Shown here: positions 1-10,226 of the stretch, piece after piece | Numbering within the stretch: position 1 is the first letter of the stretch | Layout of the letters: each line of letters starts with the position of its first letter | The notes under the pieces: generated by a model | Told to the model about the DNA's origin: nothing | Databases searched by the model: none | The model's input: the letters and a program-made list of their open reading frames with translations, nothing else | Made by a program: the position numbers and the translations under genes | From: Phylloscopus collybita | Lineage: Eukaryota; Chordata; Aves; Passeriformes; Phylloscopidae | Direction: 5' to 3' | Length of the DNA stretch: 64,000 bases | NCBI GenBank assembly: GCA_027886175.1 | Contig: JAJNNQ010000137.1 | Location: 248,001-312,000, forward strand

Positions 1-98
1 TTGCTTTTAATTCTATTCCTCTTGTGGGTTTCATACTTTTAGAATCTTTTACTAATAAATCATCTCTGCAGGGCCTAGCTACTTCATCCTCCCCAACA
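1..98 (-). mobile_element. LTR-A (ERVK-like) fragment, cut by the window edge
   Basis: Nearly identical to the 5' ends of the LTRs at 8391-9236, 16397-16960 and 27539-28122. On the minus strand it starts TGTTGGGGAGGATG. The base after it would begin a 6-bp target duplication (CAGATA), whose partner is outside the window. It lies in a STRIP2 intron. Confidence 0.85.
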
Positions 99-317
99 CA
101 GATACAAAGGTTGGAGGAGGCTCCCCTCCGTCTACTCGCACCTTCCCGTGGAGTTGCACAGCAAATACAAATGGTTTGGGTTCACCTTGCTCCCAGCCAA
201 AAGTGGCTCTTGCCTGCTGCTGTTGGGAGCTCCAGAGATCGGTTCTGAGGTGTTGACCTTGTACCTGGCTCTTTTCCAACCTTTCTCCTTGTTTTTGTCT
301 CTCCACCGCTCCATCAG

Positions 318-383
318 ACAGAAAGACATCGAGCATTTCCTGGAAGCAAGCAGGAACAAATTCATCGGATTCACGCTGGGACA
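318..383 (+). CDS. STRIP2: STRIP2 coding exon a
   Basis: The pyrimidine tract before 317 ends in ..CCATCAG, and the exon encodes (R)QKDIEHFLEASRNKFIGF and so on, ending in CA before the donor GTGAGT. The split Gln codon (CA|G) is completed by the next exon. A second AG four bases downstream (exon starting at 322) is possible, but the first keeps a split Arg codon. The upstream exons are off the left edge. Confidence 0.88.
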
Positions 384-1062
384 GTGAGTGTTTTATCCAC
401 AAGGACCTGCCCTGGAGCTTCCACCAGTGTGGGGGTTAAGTGGTGGGAGGTATCCACAAAGCTCAGGTTTTCCCAGCTCAGGACGAGGCAGTGCTGGCTT
501 TGCTGGAGCTGCAGCAGCGAAAGCAGTGCTAGAAAAACATGTTCCTGGAGACACTGCTCCCCAGGGACCTCTTTCTATTAAAAATCAGACCTAGCCCAGA
601 ATAAGTGACCGCTGGCCCAAGCCAGGAACTGGCTTGATGCGAAAGGCAGCTGAGCTAGTTTGGTCTCCACAGCAAATGACCCAGTTTGTGGATAAATCAA
701 GCTGCGGGTGCAGAGTCACCCTGGGACGGGCTCAGCATTTTCATAAAAATGAAAAACATTCATTTTTATGTGCAGTGCTGGGCTCAGGCTGGCTCCACCC
801 TACTTCTGATTTCATCAGGTTTCACCCCAATTCTGATTCAATCTGGTTTCACCCCAATTCTTCACCCCGATGTCTCTCCTCTCATGCAGGCATGATGGAG
901 AGGAGGTGGGAGGGCAGCAGCTCACACCAGCACCTCTCCCAATTTCTGGCCCATCTGGGATGCATTCAGCAGACTCCAGGCTCCCTCTTTTACCTCTTAG
1001 GACGTGGAAATGTTTGAGCATAGATGTGCTTCCCAGTCCTGACCTTCTTTCCTCTTCCCCAG
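384..1062 (+). other. STRIP2 intron, no recognised element
   Basis: The only structure noticed is a short tandem pair (ggtttcaccccaattctg, about 820-865). No exon or named repeat is seen. Confidence 0.6.
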
Positions 1063-1126
1063 GGACACCGAGACCCTGATAGGGCTCCCGCGGCCGATCC
1101 ACGAAAGCGTGAAGACCCTGAAGCAG
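1063..1126 (+). CDS. STRIP2: STRIP2 coding exon b
   Basis: 64 nt between a CTTCCCCAG acceptor and a GTGAGA donor. It begins with the G that completes the split Gln codon and encodes DTETLIGLPRPIHESVKTLK plus Q. The LPRPIHES(V/I)KTLKQ motif is a hallmark of the STRIP family. Confidence 0.96.
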
Positions 1127-1751
1127 GTGAGATGGTGGCTCCATGCATGGATCCACCACGTGGCTCCTTCCTGGCCAACCTCACTGAAACACAGTTACTG
1201 CAGGGAGGAAAAGGTTGGTTGCCACAGGAAAAGCTTCTGGAGCTTCTTGCAGGAATTGAGGCAAAAAAAAAAAATTAAAAACCTGAGTCCTCAAGTAGCC
1301 TCTCCGGCATTTTTACTTTCCCTTTATCCAAGGTGTAGCATTCCTGATTCCTGGTGAGTGTCAGCCCTGTGTGTTGAAGGTGACAGACTGGGTTTGGACA
1401 TACATTCCCAAATCCATGCTGTTCCCAGGGTGAAGCATGGCCAGCCTCAGCTCCCACAGCACTCCCCAGGGAATGAGACCCCTCCAGAGGCCAACTGACC
1501 CTCTCTAAGGTCTGGGTTGTCTTTTGGAGGTGCTCATCCCTCTAATTCCTTCCAGAGAGCTCCTAGAAGGAGCAGGTGGGAGTAACCAAGGGCAGGAGGT
1601 GTGAGGGGCTTCGGGGGCAGAGGGATGTCCCACGCAGGGATGAACTCCCCACGGCTCTGCTGGGACCTGCACACCTCAGGAGGACACTGCTGTGACCATC
1701 CCTGGCCGTGTTTCCTCCTTCAGCTCTGCCTCTGTCTGTCTGTCTTTCCAG

Positions 1752-1823
1752 CACAAGTACGTCTCCATCTCAGATGTCCAGATCAAGAACGAGGAGGAGC
1801 TGGAGAAGTGCCCCATGTCTCTG
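1752..1823 (+). CDS. STRIP2: STRIP2 coding exon c
   Basis: 72 nt, phase 0 at both ends: acceptor TTTCCAG, donor GTAAGA. It encodes HKYVSISDVQIKNEEELEKC followed by PMSL. The acidic NEEELEKCPMSL stretch is STRIP2-like rather than STRIP1-like. Confidence 0.96.
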
Positions 1824-1951
1824 GTAAGAAGGAGGTTGCTTCGCCCCATCACCACAGAGAAGACTGGGGGAGGTTGCCACCAAGGTGTCACATAAATCCC
1901 TTCTTGTTTTTACTTCATTTTCCCCTTGTTTTTAATGCTTCTCTGCCCCAG

Positions 1952-2026
1952 GGGGAAGAGGAAGTCCAAGAAACCCCTTGCGAGGTCTTGTATCGAGCGA
2001 TGTTGTACAATCTCCCCCAGAACATG
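1952..2026 (+). CDS. STRIP2: STRIP2 coding exon d
   Basis: 75 nt, phase 0: acceptor TGCCCCAG, donor GTAAGC. It encodes GEEEVQETPCEVLYRAMLYN then LPQNM. The short intron before it (128 bp) shows no repeat. Confidence 0.95.
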
Positions 2027-2460
2027 GTAAGCCCCCGTCCCCTAAAAGGCAGGAAGAGCTCTGGAGTAGGGAATGGTGCCAGCCTGGGAGCTGCAGAGCT
2101 CAGCACGGGAAGGTGTTCAGCACCTGGACAGTGAGATTTTGGTGGGAATCCTCAGCAGTACAGTCCAAGAGGAGGGATTTCAGAGGATTCTGAGATGCTG
2201 ATTGGGTCACCGTGGGCTCTGTAGGGAGAGATTGAAGTGCATTTAAACTCCAGGTGTTCCTTGTGTTGTTTTACCCACGCTGCCTGAGCTCAGGCACCTG
2301 TGATGCCTTAGCTGAAGGATCAAGCAGAGCTGCTGAGCTCCCCACACTTGTCCTGTCTGTCAGAGGTTGAGTGTGGTCTGGTGAAACCCTGTAGAGTTGG
2401 CTCGGAGTTGTCCAGTTTTGGCAAGTGAAGGAGGAGGAAGGAATTCCCTTTCCTGGACTA

Positions 2461-3548
2461 TCACAGAATCACAGAATTTCTAGGTTGGAAGAGACCTTCA
2501 AGATCATCCAGTCCAACCAGCTCTGACACCTCAACCAGACCACGGCACCCAGTGCCACATCCAGGCTTTGTTAAACACATCCAGGGATGGTGACTCCACC
2601 ACTTCCCCGGGCAGGCCATTCCAGAACTTTGTCACTCTTTCCATGAAAAGCTTTTTCCTGATATCCAACCTTGGTGCAGCTGGAGGCTGTGTCCTCTGGT
2701 TCTGTCAGTGCTGCCTGGAGAAAGAGACCAACCCCAGCTGAGCACAGCCACCCTTCAGGGAGTTGTGGAGAGTGACAAGGTCACCTCTGAGTCTCCTTTT
2801 CTCCAGGCTGAACATCCCCAGCTCCCTCAGTTGTTCCTCACAGGGTTTGTGTTCCAAGCCCCTCAGCAGCCTCGGGGCCTCCTCTGGACGTGTTTGAGCA
2901 TCTCAGTGTCCATCCTGAACTGAGGGGCCAGAGCTGGACACTGCACTCAGTGTCCATCCTGAACTGAGTGCCCAGAGCTGGACACAGCACTCAATGTCCA
3001 TCCTGAACTGAGACACCCAGAGCTGGACACAGCACTCAATGTCCATCCTGAACTGAGGGGCCAGAGCTGGACACTGCACTCAATGTCCATCCTGAACTGA
3101 GGGACCCAAAACTGGACACAGCACTCAATGTCCATCCTGAACTGAGACACCCAGAGCTGGACACTGCACTCAATGTCCATCCTGAACTGAGACACCCAGA
3201 GCTGGACACAGCACTCAATGTCCATCCTGAACTGAGGGCCCAGAGCTGGACACTGCACTCAATGTCCATCCTGAACTGAGGGGTCAGAGCTGGACACAAT
3301 TCTCAAGGTGTGGCCTCACCAGTGCCGAGTCCAGGGGCAGAATGACCTCCCTGCTCCTGCTGGCCACACCATTCCTGATCCAGGCCAGGAGCCATTGGCC
3401 TTCTTGGCCACCAGGGCTCACTGCTGGCTCATGTCCAGCTGCTGTCACCAGTGTCCCCAGGTCCCTTTCTGCCTGGGCACTGTCCAGCCACACCGTCCCC
3501 AGCCTGTAGCACTGCAGGGGGTCATTGTGGCCAAAGTGCAGGACTCCC
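2461..3548 (-). mobile_element. CR1 LINE 3' end with internal minisatellite
   Basis: Read on the minus strand it ends in the CR1 signature ..CAACCTAGAAATTCTGTGATTC. The + strand text (ggttggaagagaccttcaagatcatccagt...) is the usual CR1 3' region, and it continues as degraded CR1 reverse-transcriptase sequence to about 3548. A roughly 40-bp unit has expanded inside it (2905-3300). Confidence 0.92.
2905..3300. repeat. About 40-bp minisatellite inside CR1 (~9 copies)
   Basis: The unit centres on actcaatgtccatcctgaac followed by tgag(gg/acac)ccagagctggacac. Copies differ mainly at the gggg/acacc dinucleotides and at cactgc versus cacagc. It is an expansion of a motif that occurs once in ordinary CR1 copies. 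Confidence 0.93.
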
Positions 3549-3568
3549 ACACCTGCCCTCTCCTGCAG

Positions 3569-3666
3569 ATCGCTTTGCTGAAGATCCTCCTGGCTGCTGC
3601 TCCCACCTCCAAGGCCAAGACTGACTCCATCAACATCCTGGCAGATGTGCTGCCTGAGGAGATGCC
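3569..3666 (+). CDS. STRIP2: STRIP2 coding exon e
   Basis: 98 nt from acceptor CTCCTGCAG to donor GTAAGT. It encodes IALLKILLAAAPTSKAKTDS and INILADVLPEEMP, among the most conserved STRIP stretches. The last Pro codon is split CC|C. The CR1 element at 2461-3548 ends only about 20 bp before the exon, so the likely branch-point region is transposon-derived. Confidence 0.97.
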
Positions 3667-3926
3667 GTAAGTCCCTCACCAGGTGGCCACCGGCCACCCC
3701 AGCCTTGCCACCAAATCTGGGACCAAGCAGGAGAGCTGCCAGGTTTGGGGGGCTCCAGGTTTGGGGTATCTGTTTGGATAGGTGTGAATTACTGTTGGCA
3801 CCAGGGCAGAGCTGTCAAAGCCGTGGCAGCGACGCTGCCGTGATGGTTTGAGTGCAGCCACTCCAAGCTAACTGATAAATGATAAAATCCTGCTGATTGA
3901 CCCAAATCATAAAGATGTGGAGGTGT

Positions 3927-4400
3927 CCTCCCTACTGCTCCACCAGCATTCCTGGTGGAGGGCAATCCACCTGTTTTTTTTCCTTCCTTTTTTAATGCAT
4001 TTTGGCACCACCAGGTAGGATGGGTGAAAATGGGAGTCCTGGGGGGAGGAAGATCCTTGGTTTTGTAGAGCTCATCCAGAGCTCCTATCCCTACTGCTCC
4101 ACCAGCATTCCTGGTGGAGGGCAATCCACCTTTTTTTCCCTCCTTTTTTAATGTGTTTTGGCACCACCAGGTAGGATGGGTAAAAATGGGAGTCCTGGGG
4201 GCACAAAGGTCCTTGGTTTTGTAGAGCTCATCCAGAGCTCCTATCCCTACTGCTCCACCAGCATTCATTCCTGGTGGAGGGCAATCCACCTTTTTTTTCC
4301 CTCCTTTTTTAATGTGTTTTGGCACACCAGGTAGGATGGGTGGAAACAGGAGTCCCGGGGAGAGGAAGGTCCTTGGTTTTGTAGAGCTCATCCAGAGGAA
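3927..4400. repeat. Tandem repeat of about 160 bp, 3 copies, in STRIP2 intron
   Basis: Each unit begins ctactgctccaccagcattc, contains tggtggagggcaatccacc, a T/C tract, and ends ttggttttgtagagctcatcc. Units start near 3932, 4088 and 4247. The last unit ends about 70 bp before the next exon. Confidence 0.9.
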
Positions 4401-4472
4401 CAGGAACTCCACATCCCTTGGTTCTCCCTGCTGTCACAGCCCCGCTGCTGTTTTTTTCTCCCTCCACCCCAG

Positions 4473-4599
4473 CATCACCGTCCTGCAGAGCATGAAGCTG
4501 GGCATCGACGTCAACAGGCACAAGGAGATCATCGTGAAGAGCATCTCAGCGCTGCTGCTGCTGCTCCTCAAGCACTTCAAGCTGAACCACATCTACCAG
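4473..4599 (+). CDS. STRIP2: STRIP2 coding exon f
   Basis: 127 nt from acceptor CCACCCCAG to donor GTGGGC. It encodes ITVLQSMKLGIDVNRHKEII and VKSISALLLLLLKHFKLNHI plus YQ. The leucine run is typical of STRIP proteins and looks like a buried helix, not a membrane segment. A tandem repeat of about 160 bp ends roughly 70 bp upstream. Confidence 0.97.
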
Positions 4600-6239
4600 G
4601 TGGGCCCAGAGGAGGGGATGGCCGTTGCCAGGTGCAGCTTGAGGGTCCTGATAAGCCCTCTCCTAGAAGACTTCCAGGGAGAGTTTCCATGAGGAGCTGT
4701 GATCACATTCCCATAGCTCCAGGATTTGCACGGGCTCGCTCAGGGTTGGGATGACCCCGTTGTGCTTTGACAACATCATTTCGACTCACGTGGCAGGAGC
4801 TTTTAGACTCCTTGGGAATATCTATTCAGGTTAAATTTAGGAGATGGCACGAGCCTCCCTGGCAGAAGGGGGAAGAGGAAGGGGGTTAGGCAAGACTCTC
4901 TTCTGCTCTGTCATCTCCAACGTCCAGAAATAGTGCTGGGAAGGACCTGACGAGGTCACCTAATCTGGATTTAGCAGGATCACGTTCTTGGGGCTCCAGT
5001 TTCAATAGAGGCGGGAGGGAGGCCTGGGTGATAATTGCAATCTGATTTTTTGTTCCCAATGTCATTTTTGTTCCAATCAAACTGCACCCACTCCAGGGCT
5101 TTCCTTGGTTAAAAAAAAAAAAAAACAAACCGAGGACTAATACGAGCTGTGGCCCAGTTCTCCATTCGTTCTGCAAGTCAAACAATTAGTGTTTTCTAAT
5201 TTTTTTCCTGCTAAAGCTTTCGGCACGCTACAAATCCCTCTGCGTTACAAAACCCACTGATATTTAACCGAGGATAAATATAAATCCGCGCAATTGGATT
5301 GGGTAAAATGAAACCAACTCCCACATTTTTACAATCCTACATTTGTTCCGCTCCCCCCCCCCACCCTGCTGCTCCACATCCCTTCTTTAATTTTCCTCAC
5401 TTCAAAGCAGCTCCTCTCCTTTCTTCCCCCCACCAGGCAGGAGGGCCATGGCAGCCTGCTGCTGAGCCTGGAGAAAGCTGCAGGGTTTCATCCCCCTGAT
5501 TCTGGGGGTGGTTTTGGTTTTTTTTGGTGTCTGATCTTCTGGGTGGTTTTGTTCTTTTGACAAAGGTGTTCTCAGGGAGCAGCACCACGAGAGCTCCAGC
5601 AGGTCTGAAATGAAGGAACCACGGAAGGGTTTGGGTTGGAAGGGTCGATTAGTCACCAGCACATCGCAGTGCTGTGTCATCCGTGGCGTGTTGTGTCATC
5701 TGTGGTGTGCCAACGCCGACAGCTGGCACCAGGCTGGGATGAGAACAAACTGTTCCTTCCCTCTCAGGCTGGAGACGTTGATGGAAAGGCAGGGGAAGGG
5801 CAGGATGGGTTTTGCTGCGGTTTGTTTCTTTAGGGGACGGGACAGATTTGTTGTGTTATTGAAATGTAGAACGGTTTGGGTTGGAAGGGCACCCTTGAAG
5901 ACCGTTTAATGCTTTGAGGGGGAGAGAAATTAAAAGCAGGTAGGAAAACAGGGGTATTATTTCAGTGAAAAATAGGGATATTATTTCAGTCAAAATCTCT
6001 AAGGGAACTGGGATTAGTGTGTGAGAGCAATAGGAATTATTGTATTTGCTCATGTAATAGCTACAACTCCTTCTCTCTTCCCCACACACCGTTTTGCCAG
6101 GGGTTTGATTTTGAAAAGCCATGAGGTGCAGCTATTCCTAAAGCACTGCCACGAACTTTGCTTGTCCTTCCTGTGGCAAGTGGAATTTTCCAGCTCCTGG
6201 GCATGACACAAACCTCACACAGCAAATTTCAGGGAGAAA
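4600..6239 (+). other. STRIP2 intron without a clear element
   Basis: Mostly unique sequence. Two short stretches (about 5610-5650 and 5866-5905, both containing ggtttgggttggaaggg) look like CR1 3'-end scraps on the minus strand. A poly-A run lies near 5111. Confidence 0.5.
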
Positions 6240-7010
6240 ATGTGAGGTGTCTGGGGCAAACCATCCCAAAATGTGAGGTGTTGAAGCAAAGCATCCCAAA
6301 ATGTGAGGTGTCTGGGGCAAAGCATCCCAAAATGTGAGGTGTCGGGGGCAAAGCATCCCAAAATGTGAGGTGTCTGGGGCAAAGCATCCCAAAATGTGAG
6401 GTGTCTGAAGCAAACCATCCCAAAATGTGAGGTGTCTGGGAGAAACCATCTCAAAATGTGAGGTGTCTGGGGCAAAGCATCCCAAAATGTGAGGTGTCTG
6501 GGGCAAACCATCCCAAAAATTGAGGTGTCTGAGGCAAACCATCCCAAAATGTGAGGTGTCTGGGGCAAAGCATCCCAAAATGTGAGGTGTCTGGGGCAAA
6601 GCATCCCAAAATGTGAGATATCTGGGGCAAAGCATCCCAAAATGTGAGGTGTCTGAGACAAACCATCCCAAAATGTGAGGTGTCTAAAGCAAACCATCCC
6701 AAAATGTGAGGTGTCTGAAGCAAGCCATCCCAAAATGTGAGGTGTCTGGGACAAACCATCCCAAAATGTGAGGTGTCTGAGGCAAACCATCCCAAAATGT
6801 CAGGTGTCTGAAGCAAATCGTCCCAAAATGTGAGATGTCTGAAGCAAAGCATCCCAAAATGTGAGATATCTGGGGCAAAGCATCCCAAAATGTGAGATAT
6901 CTGGGGCAAAGCATCCCAAAATGTGCGCTATCTGGGGCAAACCATCCCAAAATGTGAGGTGTCTGGGACAAACCATCCCAAAATGTGAGGTGTCTGAAGC
7001 AAACCATCCC
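6237..7010. repeat. 31-bp minisatellite (~25 copies) in STRIP2 intron
   Basis: The unit is aaaatgtgaggtgtctgggg followed by caaa(g/c)catccc. Because 31 is not a multiple of three, every minus-strand frame reads as the same 31-residue repeating peptide, so its long open frames are artefacts. Internal variants (ctgaag, ctgaga, gatatc) are clustered, suggesting local duplication. Confidence 0.97.
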
Positions 7011-7097
7011 AAGTGCTTTGCTTTTGGCTGGAAAGAGGTTTCCATTCCCAGGTGGTGCTTCCAGCTAACACTGACCCGTTTCCCTTCTCATCCCCAG

Positions 7098-7198
7098 TTT
7101 GAGTACGTGTCCCAACACCTGGTGTTTGCCAACTGCATCCCGCTGATCCTGAAGTTCTTCAACCAGAACATCATGTCTTACATCACTGCCAAAAACAG
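7098..7198 (+). CDS. STRIP2: STRIP2 coding exon g
   Basis: 101 nt from acceptor CATCCCCAG to donor GTACAG. It encodes FEYVSQHLVFANCIPLILKF then FNQNIMSYITAKN and the first two bases (AG) of a Ser codon. A 31-bp minisatellite ends about 85 bp before the acceptor. Confidence 0.97.
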
Positions 7199-8390
7199 GT
7201 ACAGCCACAGGGGGACAGAGAGGTGATGGGGCAGGAAGGCTTCCTGCTTGGGGGAGCCCTGATGTCCTGGAGGGGACCCAGGTGGTTTTGGGGTGTCCTG
7301 TCCGCTACAGAAATTTGTGGAGGGATCAGATCCCTTTGGCATGATGAGGATGACTGGATGCTGGGTTTCCAGTCTCTGGCTGAGCTGCTGATAAAATAGG
7401 CTTTGTCTTTATAAAATAAAGTCATTTTCACCCTTCACATGGACTCTTGGGGAGGCATCTCTGAGCCACAGCTTCATCAAGGCCAGATGGGGTAGGACCT
7501 TCCAGGTCTTTCCCACTTTTTTTTTTGGCTGGAATTCAGCTTTCCTGACTCCCTCAGGTTTTCCATAGTTGTCACTGCCTTTTACTGCTGATCTGAGAGA
7601 GGCACCAGCCCCGTTCTGAGCACCGTGGATCAAAGACCTGAGACAGCACAGATCTTTCACAGCTCACCAAGGCAGGATTTCTCTGTTTGGAGAGGAGCTC
7701 CACGAGGATGCTGGAATGATAAAAGGATCCTTTTTCTTCCTTTTTTTTGATGCTCTTTTTGTTGCTCTTCAGCTGCCTGTGTAGGCTGCTCTGTCTCCTG
7801 CACGGTGTGGTTGTGTCTGTGCGAAAAATAGGAAGTAAAATGTTGATCCTCCTGCTGTAAATATTTCCACTTTCGGTCCTGTGCTTTAAGTGAGGAGGAA
7901 ACATATGCCAGGAGCACTCAGCTCCCTCCTCTGCTCTGGGATGGAGGTTTCACAGGCAGGAGATGGCACCTGTGAGTGCGGTGGGATGTGCAGGTGGATG
8001 CTCTGAGCCAAGGAGGTGTAAATTCCAGTTTCGGGTGTGTTTAATTGACTACTTCTACAAATTCCTTAGGCCTGGAGGCCTTGGAAAAACCTGATACTCA
8101 GAATATTCACTCACCATGAATTTTCTTGCTGCCAATCAGGTGCCTCCCTTTGAACCTCAGATCTGTTTTGTTTACTTTTCTCCCCCCCCCCCCCTTTTTA
8201 AATATGCATACGAATAACTCATCTCTCCTGCCTTAATGGATCCAAATCCTTCGAGCCCTTATTAATGCACTCAGGATGGAGCTTTGGAGCCAGGAGGCAT
8301 CGACGGGCTCCATTAAGCTGAGGGGTGAGGCAGTGCTGAGGCTGGGATCAGTTTGGATGCTGTCTGTGCTTTTGGAAGTGCATCAGGGAG

Positions 8391-9236
8391 TATCAGAAAA
8401 CGCGCTGTTAGTGTCCGACGAGAGAGATGATCTGAAGACCAGGATAACTCTTTGGGACAGGTGGTTTATTGGTCGTGGGAAGGCAGCCTGACTGGGGAAG
8501 AGTCCCTAAGTCTAAGGGGACAGGGATCCAGGGGAGCAAGAGAGCGATTTACCTGTTACATTCCATTTTAACCCTTTCTGTCGTGAATATTCTAATGAGC
8601 ATCAACCAATCACCTCAAGATACAAAACCTACAGAATTTACATACAGCATATGGGAACTACAACATTACAATACTATTCTACATACCAAAACCTGTGAAA
8701 CCCACCTTGTCCCTGATACCTGAGAAGGTCCAACCCCTTATTCATCCTTTTGTCTTGGCAGGGGTGTTACTGACTCACCCAGCCAAGTCTTTTCAGCTGC
8801 CTAATCACCTTCTTCCTGCCCTGTCACTGTGGGACACGATCAATGAGACACGGACTCAGGTTCAGAAGGCTGAAGCTCCGAAAAGGGGCTGGTTTATTCT
8901 CAGAACCTATTTTTATACCTTTTTACAATGTGCCCACCTAAGAGGTGGGATCCCTGGACCCACTGGCCACACCAAGGGTCAACAAGCAAAGTCCCTCCTC
9001 AGAAGAGGGAAAAGTGAAAAACAAGAGAGTTTACATAGAGTGACCTTGTTTACTGCTTCAATCCCTGGGAAAGAGTTTAAGAAAAATGCAAACATGAGAA
9101 ACAGTGACTACACTGCCCAGCATCTTACAGTTCAAATTTTGCTTTCAATTCTATTCCTCTTGTAGGTTTCATACTCTTAGAATCTTTTACTAATAAATCA
9201 TCTCTGCAGGGCCTAGCTACTTCATCCTCTCCAACA
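8391..9236 (-). mobile_element. LTR-A solo LTR with nested LTR-B; 6-bp TSD AGGGAG
   Basis: The ends are TATCAG (8391) and CCAACA (9236) on the + strand, flanked by AGGGAG at 8385-8390 and again at 9237-9242. Without the nested element it is about 550 bp, close to the other copies (564 and 584 bp). Only an LTR is present; there are no retroviral genes. A 6-bp duplication points to class II (ERVK-type) integration. Confidence 0.93.
8822..9112 (-). mobile_element. LTR-B (ERVK-like) inserted inside LTR-A; TSD CTGCCC
   Basis: 291 bp with TG..CA ends (TGTCACTG..GACTACA on the + strand) between direct copies of CTGCCC (8816-8821 and 9113-9118). The LTR-A copy at 27539 keeps the undisturbed CTGCCCAGCAAC site. 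On the minus strand it carries a TATA-like TATAAAAATAGG and an AATAAA. It is related to 17816-18174. Confidence 0.9.
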
Positions 9237-9432
9237 AGGGAGACACTCGGCACGGCCGCTCCACGCGCTGGAGATGGGATTGTTCCCCACCCAAATTACT
9301 CGTTGCATTTCCAGGCACAGAGCAGGAAAAAATTGCTACAGATTCCTGGGCGTGATCATATAGCTCATGTTAAATGTTCCTCTCGTGTTAATTGGTTCCT
9401 AACGAGCCCCTTTCTTTCCCTGTTCTCTGCAG

Positions 9433-9499
9433 CATCTCCGTCCTGGATTATCCGCATTGCACGGTCTGCGACTTGCCCGAGCTCACAGCAGAAAGTCTG
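9433..9499 (+). CDS. STRIP2: STRIP2 coding exon h
   Basis: 67 nt from acceptor TTCTCTGCAG to donor GTAAGC. It completes the split Ser and encodes ISVLDYPHCTVCDLPELTAE then SL. Confidence 0.96.
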
Positions 9500-9782
9500 G
9501 TAAGCAGCACAGAAAGGGGTTTTTGTGGCCAGGATTGCTCTGTGTGACAGCATGAGGAAGGATTTGGGGTTTTCTATTCTCTGTCTTCTTTTTCTGTAAC
9601 CCCCAACCTTTCCAAAATTAGACTTTCTTTTTTTATTTTTTTTCCCCCTCCAGGCTTGAAAATTCCTCCCATCGCTATTCTGAGTCACTGTCAGCTGTGG
9701 GGAAGTGGGGAAGAGGCACTGCTGGTGTTGGGCACCCCATAAAAATAGTTGGGTTTAGGGTTTTTTTCCCTTTGGCAGAACA

Positions 9783-10226
9783 GAATCACAGAATTCCAAG
9801 ACCACTGTGGTTGGAAAAGACCTCCCCAAGATCATCAAGTCCAACCTTTGATCAAACACCACCTTGTCCCCAGCCCAGAGCACTCAGTGCCTGTTATGGG
9901 TTAATACAGTTTGGATTTTGTTGGAAAAGACAAACCTATTAGGAGTTAGTTTTTTAATTGGTAGGTGGTTTGATTACTGAGAAAGCAGAATGTAGAGCCT
10001 GTTTTGCTCTTTATGTTCTCCTAGTCACATAAAATATAGAAAGTGATGGAACCATCAGAGTGCCACATCCAGAAATTCCTTGGACACCTCCAGGGATGGG
10101 CACTCCAAACCTCCCTGGGCAGCTCCTCCCAAGGCCTGAGTGCCCTTTCCATAAGGAATTCTTCCTGGTGTCCAACCCTGAGCCTCCCCTGGCACAGTTT
10201 GAGGCTGTTTCCTCTTGTTCTGTCAA
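9783..10226 (-). mobile_element. CR1 fragment split by a 167-bp insertion
   Basis: CR1 3'-end text (cagaatcacagaattccaag ... cagcccagagcactcagtgcc) breaks at 9891 and resumes at 10059 (agtgccacatccag...ggacacctccagggatgg), running to tcctcttgttctgtca. Confidence 0.88.
9892..10058. mobile_element. 167-bp unclassified insertion in CR1, TSD AGTGCC
   Basis: The insert starts TGTTATGGGTTAATACAG and ends AACCATCAG, flanked by AGTGCC at 9886-9891 and 10059-10064. The 6-bp duplication matches the LTR insertions nearby, but the length is short and no family is recognised. Confidence 0.7.

Noticed and set aside
6138..7045. Minus-strand frames of 100-190 codons with a repeating peptide
   Set aside because: They are translations of a 31-bp minisatellite in a STRIP2 intron, equal in all three frames.
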